Assembly: GCF_008807375.1 (NCBI RefSeq)
Contig: NZ_CP043311.1
Span: forward strand, 1,220,001 to 1,284,000
Direction: 5' to 3'
Origin: Pseudomonas lalkuanensis
Lineage (GTDB): Bacteria > Pseudomonadota > Gammaproteobacteria > Pseudomonadales > Pseudomonadaceae
Length of the DNA stretch: 64,000 bases
Shown here: positions 24,316 to 31,394 of the stretch, piece by piece
How the letters are laid out: each line of letters opens with the position of its first letter
Position numbering within the stretch: the stretch's first letter is position 1
Position numbers and translations under genes: made by a program
Notes under the pieces: generated by a model
Seen by the model: only the letters and a program-made list of their open reading frames with translations
Database searches by the model: none
Told to the model about the DNA's origin: nothing

Positions 24316-25236
24316 TCAGATGCCCTGGGGAATCTCTTCGCCGCCGAGGGCTTCGAAGAGCTGGGGGATGAACTCCACCAGGGTCAGCATCATCAGGGTG
24401 AAGCTGGCGTCGAGCTGGCTCAGGGCATCGTCGCCGCCATCCTGCTCGGCCTTCTCCTGCAGCAGGTCCTCGAAGCGCAGGCGCTTGATCACCAGCTTGT
24501 CGTCGAGGATGAAGGACAGCTTGTCCTGCCAGGCCAGGGACAGCTGGGTGACCAGCTTGCCGGAGGTCAGGTGCAGCTGGATCTCGTCGCTGGTCAGGTC
24601 CTGGCGCTTGCAGCGGACCACGCCGCCGTCTTCGTCGGTATCGCGCAGCTCGCACTCATCCAGCACGTAGAAATCGCTGGCGGCTTCCTGGGTCTGGACC
24701 CACTGGGTGAGGGTGGCGGTAGGGGCGATCTTCACCGAGGCCGGGCGCACCGGCAGCGAGCCGATGGCTTCACGCAGGGTGGAGAGCAGGTCCTCGGCGC
24801 GCTTGGGGCTGGACGCGTCCACCAGGATCAGGCCCTGGGCCGGGGCGATGGCCGCGAAGGTGGCGGACTTGCGGATGAAGGCACGCGGCAGGAAGGTCTG
24901 GACAATCTCGTCCTTCAACTGGTCGCGTTCCTTCTTGTAGACCTTGCGCATCTGCTCGGTCTCGATCTGGTCGACCTTCTCCTTCAGCGCATCGCGCACC
25001 ACGCTGCCCGGGAGAATGCGCTCTTCCTTGCGCGCGGAGATCAGGAAGAAGCCCTCGCTCACGTGCACCAGCGGCGCATCCGCCCCCTTGCCGAAGGGCG
25101 CCACGAAACCGTAGGTGGTCAGCTCCTGGCTGGCACAGGGCCGGGCCGGCTTGGTTGCCAGCGCGGCTTCCAGCGCCTCGGCATCGATATCCAGATCCTG
25201 GGTGAGGCGATAGACAAGCAGGTTGCGAAACCACAT
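24316..25236 (-). CDS. rdgC: Recombination-associated protein RdgC
   Basis: A 306-residue protein matching RdgC in length and N-terminus ([12 protein letters not shown]). RdgC is a ring-shaped, nucleoid-associated DNA-binding protein that limits RecA filament activity. ATG 25236 gives the family start; the open frame continues 49 codons upstream through promoter-like sequence and was not used. The ribosome site is weak (GAGG). The gene is divergent from the tRNA cluster. Confidence 0.92.
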   Translation of the reverse strand: MWFRNLLVYRLTQDLDIDAEALEAALATKPARPCASQELTTYGFVAPFGKGADAPLVHVSEGFFLISARKEERILPGSVVRDALKEKVDQIETEQMRKVYKKERDQLKDEIVQTFLPRAFIRKSATFAAIAPAQGLILVDASSPKRAEDLLSTLREAIGSLPVRPASVKIAPTATLTQWVQTQEAASDFYVLDECELRDTDEDGGVVRCKRQDLTSDEIQLHLTSGKLVTQLSLAWQDKLSFILDDKLVIKRLRFEDLLQEKAEQDGGDDALSQLDASFTLMMLTLVEFIPQLFEALGGEEIPQGI

Positions 25237-25345
25237 AGGGGGAAAACCTCCGGACACAAAGCGCGCATTATTCTCACCGGGAGGCGTCGGGCTCAACCCT
25301 GAGCTAAGCCTTTGGAAGGCCTGAGGATTTTTTTTCAAAAGGGGC

Positions 25346-25374
25346 TTGCCAGGGGTCGGATACCTCTCTAGAAT
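25346..25374 (+). promoter_or_regulatory. Sigma-70 promoter of the tRNA-Val/tRNA-Asp operon
   Basis: TTGCCA at 25346-25351, a 17-base spacer, and TAGAAT at 25369-25374, followed directly by the GC-rich discriminator GCGCCCC. Such discriminators are the hallmark of promoters repressed by ppGpp and DksA. The first tRNA begins 21 bases after the -10 element. Confidence 0.8.
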
Positions 25375-25395
25375 GCGCCCCACTTCGAGAGTGAA

Positions 25396-25471
25396 GGGTG
25401 ATTAGCTCAGCCGGGAGAGCATCTGCCTTACAAGCAGAGGGTCGGCGGTTCGATCCCGTCATCACCCACCA
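25396..25471 (+). tRNA. tRNA-Val (anticodon TAC), copy 1
   Basis: A 76-base tRNA with acceptor stem GGGTGAT / ATCACCC, encoded CCA at 25469-25471, anticodon loop CTTACAA giving anticodon TAC (reads GUA), and T-loop GTTCGATC. It is the first gene of the first repeat unit. Confidence 0.97.
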
Positions 25472-25486
25472 ATCTCGCAGTTATGC

Positions 25487-25563
25487 GCAGCGGTAGTTCA
25501 GTCGGTTAGAATACCGGCCTGTCACGCCGGGGGTCGCGGGTTCGAGTCCCGTCCGCTGCGCCA
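25487..25563 (+). tRNA. tRNA-Asp (anticodon GTC), copy 1
   Basis: A 77-base tRNA with acceptor stem GCAGCGG / CCGCTGC, discriminator G, encoded CCA, anticodon loop CTGTCAC giving GTC, and T-loop GTTCGAGTC. It lies 15 bases after tRNA-Val copy 1. Confidence 0.97.
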
Positions 25564-25568
25564 TATTC

Positions 25569-25605
25569 AAAGCCCTCAGGTAGTAATGCCTGGGGGCTTT
25601 TAATT
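25569..25605 (+). terminator. Internal terminator between tRNA units
   Basis: A 12-base stem AAAGCCCTCAGG / CCTGGGGGCTTT with one G-T wobble and an eight-base loop, followed by TTTTAATTT. It separates the two tRNA pairs. The wobble makes it weaker than the terminator after the second pair, and no strong promoter is visible before that pair, so readthrough is likely. Confidence 0.7.
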
Positions 25606-25633
25606 TAGATGCGATCCCGTTTGGATCGTATTT

Positions 25634-25709
25634 GGGTGATTAGCTCAGCCGGGAGAGCATCTGCCTTACAAGCAGAGGGTCGGCGGTTCGATCCCGTCAT
25701 CACCCACCA
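25634..25709 (+). tRNA. tRNA-Val (anticodon TAC), copy 2
   Basis: Identical in sequence to copy 1 and offset by exactly 238 bases. It carries encoded CCA at 25707-25709. A hairpin (ATGCGATCC / GGATCGTAT) lies at 25609-25631 just before it. Confidence 0.97.
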
Positions 25710-25724
25710 TTTTCAAGGTTACGC

Positions 25725-25801
25725 GCAGCGGTAGTTCAGTCGGTTAGAATACCGGCCTGTCACGCCGGGGGTCGCGGGTTCGAGTCCCGTCCGCTGCGCC
25801 A
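25725..25801 (+). tRNA. tRNA-Asp (anticodon GTC), copy 2
   Basis: Identical to copy 1 and offset by 238 bases. Encoded CCA ends at 25801. Confidence 0.97.
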
Positions 25802-25805
25802 CTAT

Positions 25806-25840
25806 AAAGCCCTCAGGTAGCGATGCCTGAGGGCTTTTTC
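25806..25840 (+). terminator. Terminator of the tRNA operon
   Basis: A perfect 12-base stem AAAGCCCTCAGG / CCTGAGGGCTTT with an eight-base loop, followed by TTC. It is the cognate of the weaker hairpin at 25569. Confidence 0.88.
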
Positions 25841-26014
25841 TTTGCCTTCCAGAAAGTGCCTACAAGTCCGACATCATTACTTACGTGATGCCGCGCAAGT
25901 CGCTGAACTAATTGGCGGGGCGCCGTTCTTATTGCCCATAGCCACTCCGCGCGGCGGCCTGCTAAGCTCGCCGCTCCATCGTATTGCCATCATGGCGACA
26001 GACAAGGATTCAGC

Positions 26015-26725
26015 ATGAAACAACATCGGTTGGCGGCCGCTGTGGCCCTCGTGGGCCTGGTTCTCGCGGGCTGCGATTCGCAGACCAGCGTTGAACTCAA
26101 GACTCCGGCCCAGAAGGCCTCCTACGGTATTGGCCTGAACATGGGCAAGAGCCTCGCCCAGGAAGGCATGGATGACCTCGATCCCAAGGCTGTCGCCCAG
26201 GGTATCGAAGACGCCATCGGCAAGAAGGAACAGCGCCTGAAGGATGAAGAGCTGGTGGAAGCCTTCGCCTTCCTGCAAAAGCGTGCCGAAGAGCGCATGA
26301 CCGCGCTGAATGCCGAGAACGCCAAGGCCGGCAAGAAATTCCTCGAAGACAACGGCAAGCGCGAAGGCGTGGTGACCACCGCCTCCGGCCTGCAGTACGA
26401 AATCGTGACGAAGGCTGAAGGCGCGCAGCCCAAGGCCACCGACGTAGTGACCGTTCACTACGAAGGCAAGCTGACCGACGGCACCGTGTTCGACAGCTCC
26501 ATCCAGCGTGGCAGCCCCATCGACCTGCCGGTCAATGGCGTGATTCCGGGTTGGGTCGAAGGTCTGCAGCTGATGCACGTGGGCGAGAAGGTCAAGCTCT
26601 ACATTCCCAGCGAGCTGGCCTACGGCGAGCAGAGCCCGAGCCCGGCCATTCCGGCCAACTCGGTGCTGGTGTTCGACCTGGAACTGCTCGGCATCAAGGA
26701 CCCGAACGCCGCCGACAAGCAGTAA
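26015..26725 (+). CDS. fklB: FKBP-type peptidyl-prolyl isomerase, Mip/FklB-like lipoprotein
   Basis: A 236-residue protein. A lipobox Leu-Val-Leu-Ala-Gly-Cys makes Cys20 the lipidated residue, and Asp follows at +2, the classical signal in E. coli for retention in the inner membrane. Residues about 25-125 form the helical FKBP N-terminal dimerisation domain and 135-233 the FKBP domain (Val-His-Tyr-Glu-Gly-x-Leu, Phe-Asp-Ser-Ser, Val-Ile-Pro-Gly-Trp, Ala-Tyr-Gly-Glu). It should catalyse prolyl isomerisation on the periplasmic side. The start follows AAGGA. A terminator follows the stop. Confidence 0.92.
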   Translation: MKQHRLAAAVALVGLVLAGCDSQTSVELKTPAQKASYGIGLNMGKSLAQEGMDDLDPKAVAQGIEDAIGKKEQRLKDEELVEAFAFLQKRAEERMTALNAENAKAGKKFLEDNGKREGVVTTASGLQYEIVTKAEGAQPKATDVVTVHYEGKLTDGTVFDSSIQRGSPIDLPVNGVIPGWVEGLQLMHVGEKVKLYIPSELAYGEQSPSPAIPANSVLVFDLELLGIKDPNAADKQ

Positions 26726-26743
26726 GCGGCAGCCGGCTCCCGC

Positions 26744-26771
26744 AACGCCCCGTTTCGACGGGGCGTTTTCG
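26744..26771 (+). terminator. Terminator after the FKBP gene
   Basis: A 10-base perfect stem AACGCCCCGT / ACGGGGCGTT with a TTCG loop followed by TTCGTTTTC. Confidence 0.88.
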
Positions 26772-26839
26772 TTTTCGGGGCGGTCCGACTCGAACCACGA
26801 AGCGACCTTTTGGTCACATCGGGAGTGGGGCGTCGGGAA

Positions 26840-27060
26840 AGTGTTACGGTTATGCACATGACCGGGTAACCGCGCCCCTAGCGAATGCGACCTGAAGTCG
26901 CATTGCGGACCGTCCAGTCAAATGCTTGATTTTGCTGGTCTTTTGGGGCTGGGCAAAATTTGCCCGATCTGTCGCGGAGCCCCATGACATGGGCCTTTTC
27001 CCCGTTCTGTGGAAAACTGCTAACAAGGTTATCCACAGATTTCGTGGATAACCGCGCCGA
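26840..27060. other. Gene-free stretch with palindromes and DnaA-box-like sites
   Basis: The 369 bases between the FKBP terminator region and ykvA show no convincing coding frame. They contain an AATGCGAC-CTGAA-GTCGCATT hairpin (26884-26904), GGGCAAA-A-TTTGCCC (26951-26965) and CCCATG-A-CATGGG (26981-26993). Three DnaA-box-like nine-mers follow: TGTGGAAAA at 27008 (minus), a perfect TTATCCACA at 27029, and CGTGGATAA at 27044 (minus). A TAACCGCGCC decamer occurs at 26867 and 27049. Function unknown: it could be a DnaA-binding locus, an operator cluster or a small RNA gene. Confidence 0.5.
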
Positions 27061-27094
27061 GCTCTCTAGGCCAGGCTTCTGCCGAGGATCCCCC

Positions 27095-27529
27095 ATGAAA
27101 GCGCCCTGGAATTTCGAGCGTTACCTGACGTTGGCACAGCGTTTCCTCGCCGGCGGGCGTCTGCCTTCACTACTGCTGGCGGTGTCTCGCAAGAGTACGA
27201 GCCAGAGCGGCCGGCTCGGTGCGGTGAAGGACGACCTGCGACTGTTACTGTCCCTCGCCAACGCCTGGCTGAGGGGTGAGTACCGACAGATCAACCCCAA
27301 GGCGTTTCTCGCCGTGGTAGGTGCCTTGCTCTATTTCGTCACGCCGCTCGATGCGCTGCCGGACTGGCTGGTGGGAATGGGCTTTGTCGACGACCTGGCG
27401 GTGCTGGCCTGGGTCCTGAAGACCTGGAGCGGCGAGCTGGACGCCTTCCGTGCATGGCGCGCGGGACAGGCCCCGGACGTTCAGGCGGCGCTGGAGCGTT
27501 TGCCCGCGCCGGACTCTCAGCGATCCTGA
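27095..27529 (+). CDS. YkvA family protein (DUF1232)
   Basis: A 144-residue protein with the DUF1232 motif: Pro-Lys-Ala-Phe-Leu-Ala-Val-Val-Gly-Ala-Leu-Leu-Tyr-Phe, then Pro-Leu-Asp-Ala-Leu-Pro-Asp and Gly-Phe-Val-Asp-Asp-Leu-Ala-Val-Leu. The motif forms a short hydrophobic membrane-associated hairpin. ATG 27095 follows GAGG. Its last 13 bases overlap the convergent binding-protein gene. The DnaA-box cluster lies 43-87 bases upstream of the start. The family has no established function that I know of. Confidence 0.8.
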   Translation: MKAPWNFERYLTLAQRFLAGGRLPSLLLAVSRKSTSQSGRLGAVKDDLRLLLSLANAWLRGEYRQINPKAFLAVVGALLYFVTPLDALPDWLVGMGFVDDLAVLAWVLKTWSGELDAFRAWRAGQAPDVQAALERLPAPDSQRS

Positions 27530-28278
27530 AGACCGGCGCGCCGCTGCTCGCCCCGTAGCAGCGCTTCCAGCTCACCGCTGTCGCGCAGCTTCTGCAGCGC
27601 GGCGTCCAATCGATCCGCCGGTATCGGCAACTGGCTGCCATAGGCGCAATGGATGTAGTAACGCTCCACCACCCAGGGGCTGAAGACCAGCGGAGCGTCG
27701 GGGCGCGTCGCCAGTTCGTAGGCCAGGCTGCGACGCATGTCGATGATGGCATCGAGCCGCTTGTGGCTAAGCAGGTTCAGGCGGGTATCCAGGTCGCGCA
27801 CGTCCTTGCGTTCCACATCGTGGTTGGCGAAGGCTTCCATCAGCGGCAGGCTGTAGGCGAAGCCCAGGCTCGTGCCCAGCACCTTGCCCTTGAGGTCGGC
27901 CAGGCCCTGGATGCTCGGGGTGTCGCGGTGCTGGAGGAGGGCGTCCTCTTCCTCGAACAGGGGTGGTGACCAGTGATAGGCCGAGGCATCGACCATCCAC
28001 TCCGGATTGGAATTGCAGATCAGGTGGATGCGGCCGTTCTTCAGGGATTCCTCGATGCGCTTGTTCGGGGTTTCGATGAAGTTCACCGAGACGGACAGCT
28101 CCTTGGTGATGCGCTCGCCCAGGCGGAAGACGAATCCGCCGAGCAGGGCATGGTCGCTTACCTGTGCGTAAGGCATGCCGTCGGCGGGGCCGAAGCCCCA
28201 GCGCAGCTCCTGGGCCAGCAGCAGGCCGGGCCAGAGGCTGGCAAGTATCCAGAGAACTACACGAAATTGCGGCGTCAC
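27517..28278 (-). CDS. Periplasmic amino-acid-type (family 3) solute-binding protein
   Basis: A 253-residue protein with a signal peptide ending near Leu-Leu-Leu-Ala-Gln and a type II periplasmic binding fold of the SBP_bac_3 class (Gly-Glu-Arg-Ile-Thr-Lys-Glu-Leu, Asp-Leu-Lys-Gly-Lys-Val-Leu-Gly-Thr). GTG 28278 was selected because GGGGGGAAGG precedes it and the signal peptide starts there. No permease or ATPase gene is adjacent, so it may be an orphan binding protein or a sensory one. It overlaps ykvA tail to tail by 13 bases. Confidence 0.78.
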   Translation of the reverse strand: MTPQFRVVLWILASLWPGLLLAQELRWGFGPADGMPYAQVSDHALLGGFVFRLGERITKELSVSVNFIETPNKRIEESLKNGRIHLICNSNPEWMVDASAYHWSPPLFEEEDALLQHRDTPSIQGLADLKGKVLGTSLGFAYSLPLMEAFANHDVERKDVRDLDTRLNLLSHKRLDAIIDMRRSLAYELATRPDAPLVFSPWVVERYYIHCAYGSQLPIPADRLDAALQKLRDSGELEALLRGEQRRAGLQDR

Positions 28279-28398
28279 GAGCCTTCCCCCCCTGGTGGAC
28301 GCAGTATAGTTCACCCTCTGCGGGCCCTTGGCCTGATAAGATGGCCGCCTGCATGGAGGTGCTGAAGCAGTCGGCACTGCGTTCCACGGGGAGCTTCA

Positions 28399-28713
28399 AT
28401 GAGTGTGCAAGTGATCATGCGTGACGGCCAGGCGGAATATGCGGTTCTGCCCTGGGCCGAGTACCAGGCGCTGCTGCGCGCCGCCGGCCAGGCCACCACG
28501 GAAACGGCCGCTGAACCAGCCAGGACAGCGTTCGGACAACTGAAGTCGCTACGCGAGGCCCAGGGCCAGAGCCTGGAGCAACTGGCCCGCGCCGTGGGCA
28601 TCAGTCCTCACTATCTGAGCCTGATCGAAAGCGGCGAACGCGAACCTGATGAAGCCATCAAGCGCGGCTTGGCGCGCGTTCTCGGGGTCTCCGGCTGGGA
28701 GTCCAGATCTTGA
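28399..28713 (+). CDS. XRE family helix-turn-helix protein
   Basis: A 104-residue protein. The N-terminal 35 residues form a short strand-rich segment (Met-Ser-Val-Gln-Val-Ile-Met-Arg-Asp-Gly-Gln-Ala-Glu-Tyr) and the C-terminal half a Cro/CI-type helix-turn-helix (Ser-Leu-Glu-Gln-Leu-Ala-Arg-Ala-Val-Gly-Ile-Ser-Pro-x-Tyr-Leu-Ser-Leu-Ile-Glu-Ser-Gly-Glu-Arg). The N-terminal segment resembles the antitoxin-like part seen in some toxin-antitoxin regulators. The next gene starts at an overlapping TTGA. The start follows GGGGAG. Confidence 0.82.
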   Translation: MSVQVIMRDGQAEYAVLPWAEYQALLRAAGQATTETAAEPARTAFGQLKSLREAQGQSLEQLARAVGISPHYLSLIESGEREPDEAIKRGLARVLGVSGWESRS

Positions 28714-29075
28714 GTCTGCGAATCAGCCGCCAGCACTGGCAAGCCCTGTTGACCGAACTGGAGGATGCCCGCCGTCAGCGCCATCTGCTGACCTATCGGG
28801 CGTTGATCGAACGTCTGCAACTGCCGTCCCCGGCCATGCAGACCCTGACTGCGGCCCTTGAGCACCTGGCCGCGCTGGATGCCCGCGCCGAGCGTCCGCT
28901 GCGCAGTTCCCTGGTGATCAGCCAGGGCGCCAGTCGCCTGCCGCGCACCGGCTTCTTCGAGTGCGTCGAACGCCTGGGCCGTTTCTCCGGTCCGCCGGAT
29001 GGAACCGCTGCGGCGTCCTGGCATGCCGCCGAAGTGGTACGCGTGTTCGAGTTCAGCTATCCCTCGGAGCAATGA
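28710..29075 (+). CDS. Conserved hypothetical protein
   Basis: A 121-residue protein starting at TTG 28710, which overlaps the upstream stop (TTGA), with GGGAG nearby. It has a helical, Leu- and Arg-rich first half (Leu-Thr-Tyr-Arg-Ala-Leu-Ile-Glu-Arg-Leu-Gln-Leu) and a second half with Gly-Phe-Phe-Glu-Cys. No signal peptide or membrane segment is visible. I do not recognise the family. It is the middle gene of a three-gene overlapping operon with an XRE regulator and a Sel1-repeat protein. Confidence 0.7.
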   Translation: MSLRISRQHWQALLTELEDARRQRHLLTYRALIERLQLPSPAMQTLTAALEHLAALDARAERPLRSSLVISQGASRLPRTGFFECVERLGRFSGPPDGTAAASWHAAEVVRVFEFSYPSEQ

Positions 29076-29542
29076 TGCTCTGGAAACTGCGGGCCCGGAT
29101 CGGCTATCAGGTAGCGCGTTGGCTGATGCGCTTTCCCAAACTGGTGGCCCGGCCCCGTGCCTGGCAGTGGATGCAGGGCCAGTACGCGCGCATGGCGGCT
29201 CTGGGCGACGTGCCTGCGCAGAGTTTCTACGGCCATCTGTTGCTGCATCGGGGTCACGGCTTCGGGGCGCGGGAGGAGGGCATCCGCCTGCTGCGCCTGG
29301 CCGCGCAGGGTGGGGATGGAAAATCGGCTTACCAACTGGGTGTACTGAGCCTTGCCGGTGATGCCCGGCAGGCGCCGGATGCCGCCGAGGCCGCGCGTTG
29401 GTGGAGCCTGGCGGCCAACGCGGGTCATCCGCTGGCCGCGCGCAAGCTGGCCGATCTCTATCGCGACGGTGGGCCGGGCCTGGAGCCTGATCCCGCTGCC
29501 GCCGAGCGTGCCGCCCGGCAAGCGGGCGAACTGGGTCTCTGA
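29072..29542 (+). CDS. Sel1-repeat (tetratricopeptide-like) protein
   Basis: A 156-residue helical-repeat protein. At least two SEL1 repeats are visible: Ala-Gln-Ser-Phe-Tyr-Gly-His-Leu... and Ser-Ala-Tyr-Gln-Leu-Gly-Val-Leu followed by Ala-Ala-Arg-Trp-Trp-Ser-Leu-Ala-Ala-Asn-Ala-Gly-His. ATG 29072 overlaps the upstream stop (ATGA); a second ATG follows at once. Sel1 proteins serve as protein-protein scaffolds. No signal peptide is obvious, although the first 25 residues are basic and hydrophobic. Confidence 0.78.
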   Translation: MMLWKLRARIGYQVARWLMRFPKLVARPRAWQWMQGQYARMAALGDVPAQSFYGHLLLHRGHGFGAREEGIRLLRLAAQGGDGKSAYQLGVLSLAGDARQAPDAAEAARWWSLAANAGHPLAARKLADLYRDGGPGLEPDPAAAERAARQAGELGL

Positions 29543-29565
29543 GTCGGCCGCGAGCCGGCAGTCCT

Positions 29566-31311
29566 TCAATCCGCTTCGATGATGTGCAGGCTGTAGCCGG
29601 GCACGGCCTTCGCGTGGCGCTTGGCTTCCGAGGCGAGCCCTGCGAGTTGCGAGGCGTCCAGCCTGGCGCAGTGTTCCGGCCGCAGCGTCACTACACCGAT
29701 GGACAGCGACAGCAGCGGGAACTCCTCTCGCTGGCCGTGGCGGTTATGGGCGACGAAGCAGCCGGCCTGCAGGTGATCGTTGCGATAGAAGCGCCGGCAC
29801 TGGCCCTGGAAGTCTTCCAGCAGGTAATTGAGCCGGGCACGCCAGTCCTCCGACCCCAGCACCAGCATGAAGTCGTCGCCACCGATATGGCCGACGAAGT
29901 CCCGCGCGGGGTCCACCCGTTCGCTCAGGCACTGGGCCAGGCAGAGCAGCACCTCGTCGCCCTTGGCGTAGCCGTAGAGGTCGTTGAAGGGCTTGAAGCT
30001 GTCGATGTCCACGTAGCAGACCACTGCCTGGCGGCGCTGCTGCAACAGGCGCGCCAGGCATTGCTGGATGGGCACGTTGCCGGGCAGCAGGGTCAGTGGG
30101 TTGGCGTGGCGGGCCTGCTGGATCTTCAGTTCGGTAATCAGCTTGAGTACGTCGATCACCCGCCCCAGGCCACGGTAACGACCGTCGAGGATGATGATGA
30201 AATCCTCTTCGATGCGCTGCCGGGCACGGCTGGTGATCAGGCGGCTGACCTGCTGCAGCGATTGCCCCATTTCCACGGCGAGGAAGTCGGTGCTCATCAG
30301 CCTGTTGACCGACTTGCGGGTGAAAAGGTCGGTCGCGAAGGGGCGCAGCAAGGCTTCCGAGAGCAGGTGGCGGTGGACGATGCCCACCGGACGTTGCCGG
30401 GCATCCAGCACCGCCAGGGAGTTGAGGTTGGCCTGGGCGCGGAAGGCTTCCAGCACTTCGTGGATCGGCGTGTCCTCATTCACCGCCGGTTGCTCGTTGA
30501 GCAGGGCGGACAGGTCGCTGCTTTCCTCGTTCATGCTGCCGATGGATTCCATCGGCGGCAGCAGTGCGCGGGCATCGCGCGAAGGGTGTTCCTGTGGGCG
30601 GCCGAGCAGGTAGCCCTGGACCAGGTCGACGCCCATTTCCGCCAGCACCGCCAATTCTTCGGGCAGCTCGATGCCTTCGGCGATGACCTGGGCGCGCGAG
30701 GCCTTGGCCATCTTCAGGATCGATTCGACGAACTCCCGCTTCACCGCATCCTGGTGGATGCCGTCGATGAAGTGGCGGTCGATCTTCACATAGTCCGGGC
30801 GCAGCTCGGACCACAGGCGCAGGCTGGAGTATCCAGCCCCCAGGTCATCCAGGGCGATGGAAAAACCCATGGCGCGGTAATGGTGCAGGGCGGTGTCGAG
30901 CAGGTTGAAGTCTTCGGTCGGGGTCTGTTCGGTCAGCTCGATTACCACCTGGCTGGGCGGGATGCCGAATGCCTGCAGCATCTTCAGGGTGCGCCCTGGC
31001 TGGTGTGCCGGGTCGAGCAGGGATTCGGGGGATACGTTGAGGAACAGCAGGCCGTCGAGCTTGAGCTCCTTGAAACGCCGGCACGCGCTCTTGCGGCAGG
31101 CCATTTCCAGTTCGCTCAGGCGCCCGGCATGACGGGCCACGGCGAACAGGGTTACCGGTGGATGCAATGGGCTGTTGGACGGGCCGCGGGTCAGTGCCTC
31201 GTAGCCGAGGATGCGCCGCTCCGACAGCGACAGGATTGGCTGGAACAGGCTGTGCAAGTCCCCGTGAGCGAGGATCAGGCCCAGCGCGCTCAACTGCTCG
31301 GTGACGGTCAT
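29566..31311 (-). CDS. EAL-CBS-GGDEF protein, probable c-di-GMP phosphodiesterase
   Basis: A 581-residue cytoplasmic protein. The EAL domain (about 1-250) keeps the catalytic set: Tyr-Glu-Ala-Leu-Thr-Arg, Asn-Val-Ser-Pro, Glu-Leu-Thr-Glu, Asp-Asp-Leu-Gly-Ala-Gly, Lys-Ile-Asp-Arg, Ala-Glu-Gly-Ile-Glu and Gln-Gly-Tyr. A pair of CBS domains (about 265-395) could bind adenine nucleotides. The C-terminal GGDEF domain carries Gly-Gly-Asp-Asp-Phe instead of GG(D/E)EF, so cyclase activity is doubtful and it may be regulatory. It lies downstream of prc on the same strand, beyond a terminator. Confidence 0.9.
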   Translation of the reverse strand: MTVTEQLSALGLILAHGDLHSLFQPILSLSERRILGYEALTRGPSNSPLHPPVTLFAVARHAGRLSELEMACRKSACRRFKELKLDGLLFLNVSPESLLDPAHQPGRTLKMLQAFGIPPSQVVIELTEQTPTEDFNLLDTALHHYRAMGFSIALDDLGAGYSSLRLWSELRPDYVKIDRHFIDGIHQDAVKREFVESILKMAKASRAQVIAEGIELPEELAVLAEMGVDLVQGYLLGRPQEHPSRDARALLPPMESIGSMNEESSDLSALLNEQPAVNEDTPIHEVLEAFRAQANLNSLAVLDARQRPVGIVHRHLLSEALLRPFATDLFTRKSVNRLMSTDFLAVEMGQSLQQVSRLITSRARQRIEEDFIIILDGRYRGLGRVIDVLKLITELKIQQARHANPLTLLPGNVPIQQCLARLLQQRRQAVVCYVDIDSFKPFNDLYGYAKGDEVLLCLAQCLSERVDPARDFVGHIGGDDFMLVLGSEDWRARLNYLLEDFQGQCRRFYRNDHLQAGCFVAHNRHGQREEFPLLSLSIGVVTLRPEHCARLDASQLAGLASEAKRHAKAVPGYSLHIIEAD

Positions 31312-31333
31312 GCTGTTACTCGTGAAAAAGAAA

Positions 31334-31353
31334 GGGGCCGCATTTGCGGCCCC
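31334..31353 (-). terminator. Terminator after prc
   Basis: An eight-base perfect stem GGGGCCGC / GCGGCCCC with a four-base loop; on the minus strand it is followed by TTTCTTTTTC. It separates prc from the EAL-CBS-GGDEF gene. Confidence 0.85.
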
Positions 31354-31394
31354 CGAATTTCACGACAGTTATGTGACGGCGTTATGACATCATT

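Noticed and set aside
25396..25801. The repeated 238-base unit as a CRISPR array or an integrative element boundary
   Set aside because: The repeats are full tRNA genes with terminators; there are only two units, no short spacers, and no integrase in the window.
27029..27052. DnaA boxes as the chromosomal replication origin
   Set aside because: Only three boxes, no AT-rich unwinding region of the expected size, and no dnaA, rpmH or parAB genes nearby.
29690..29890. The GGDEF domain as an active diguanylate cyclase
   Set aside because: The signature is GGDDF, so activity is not assumed. The protein is called a probable phosphodiesterase instead.
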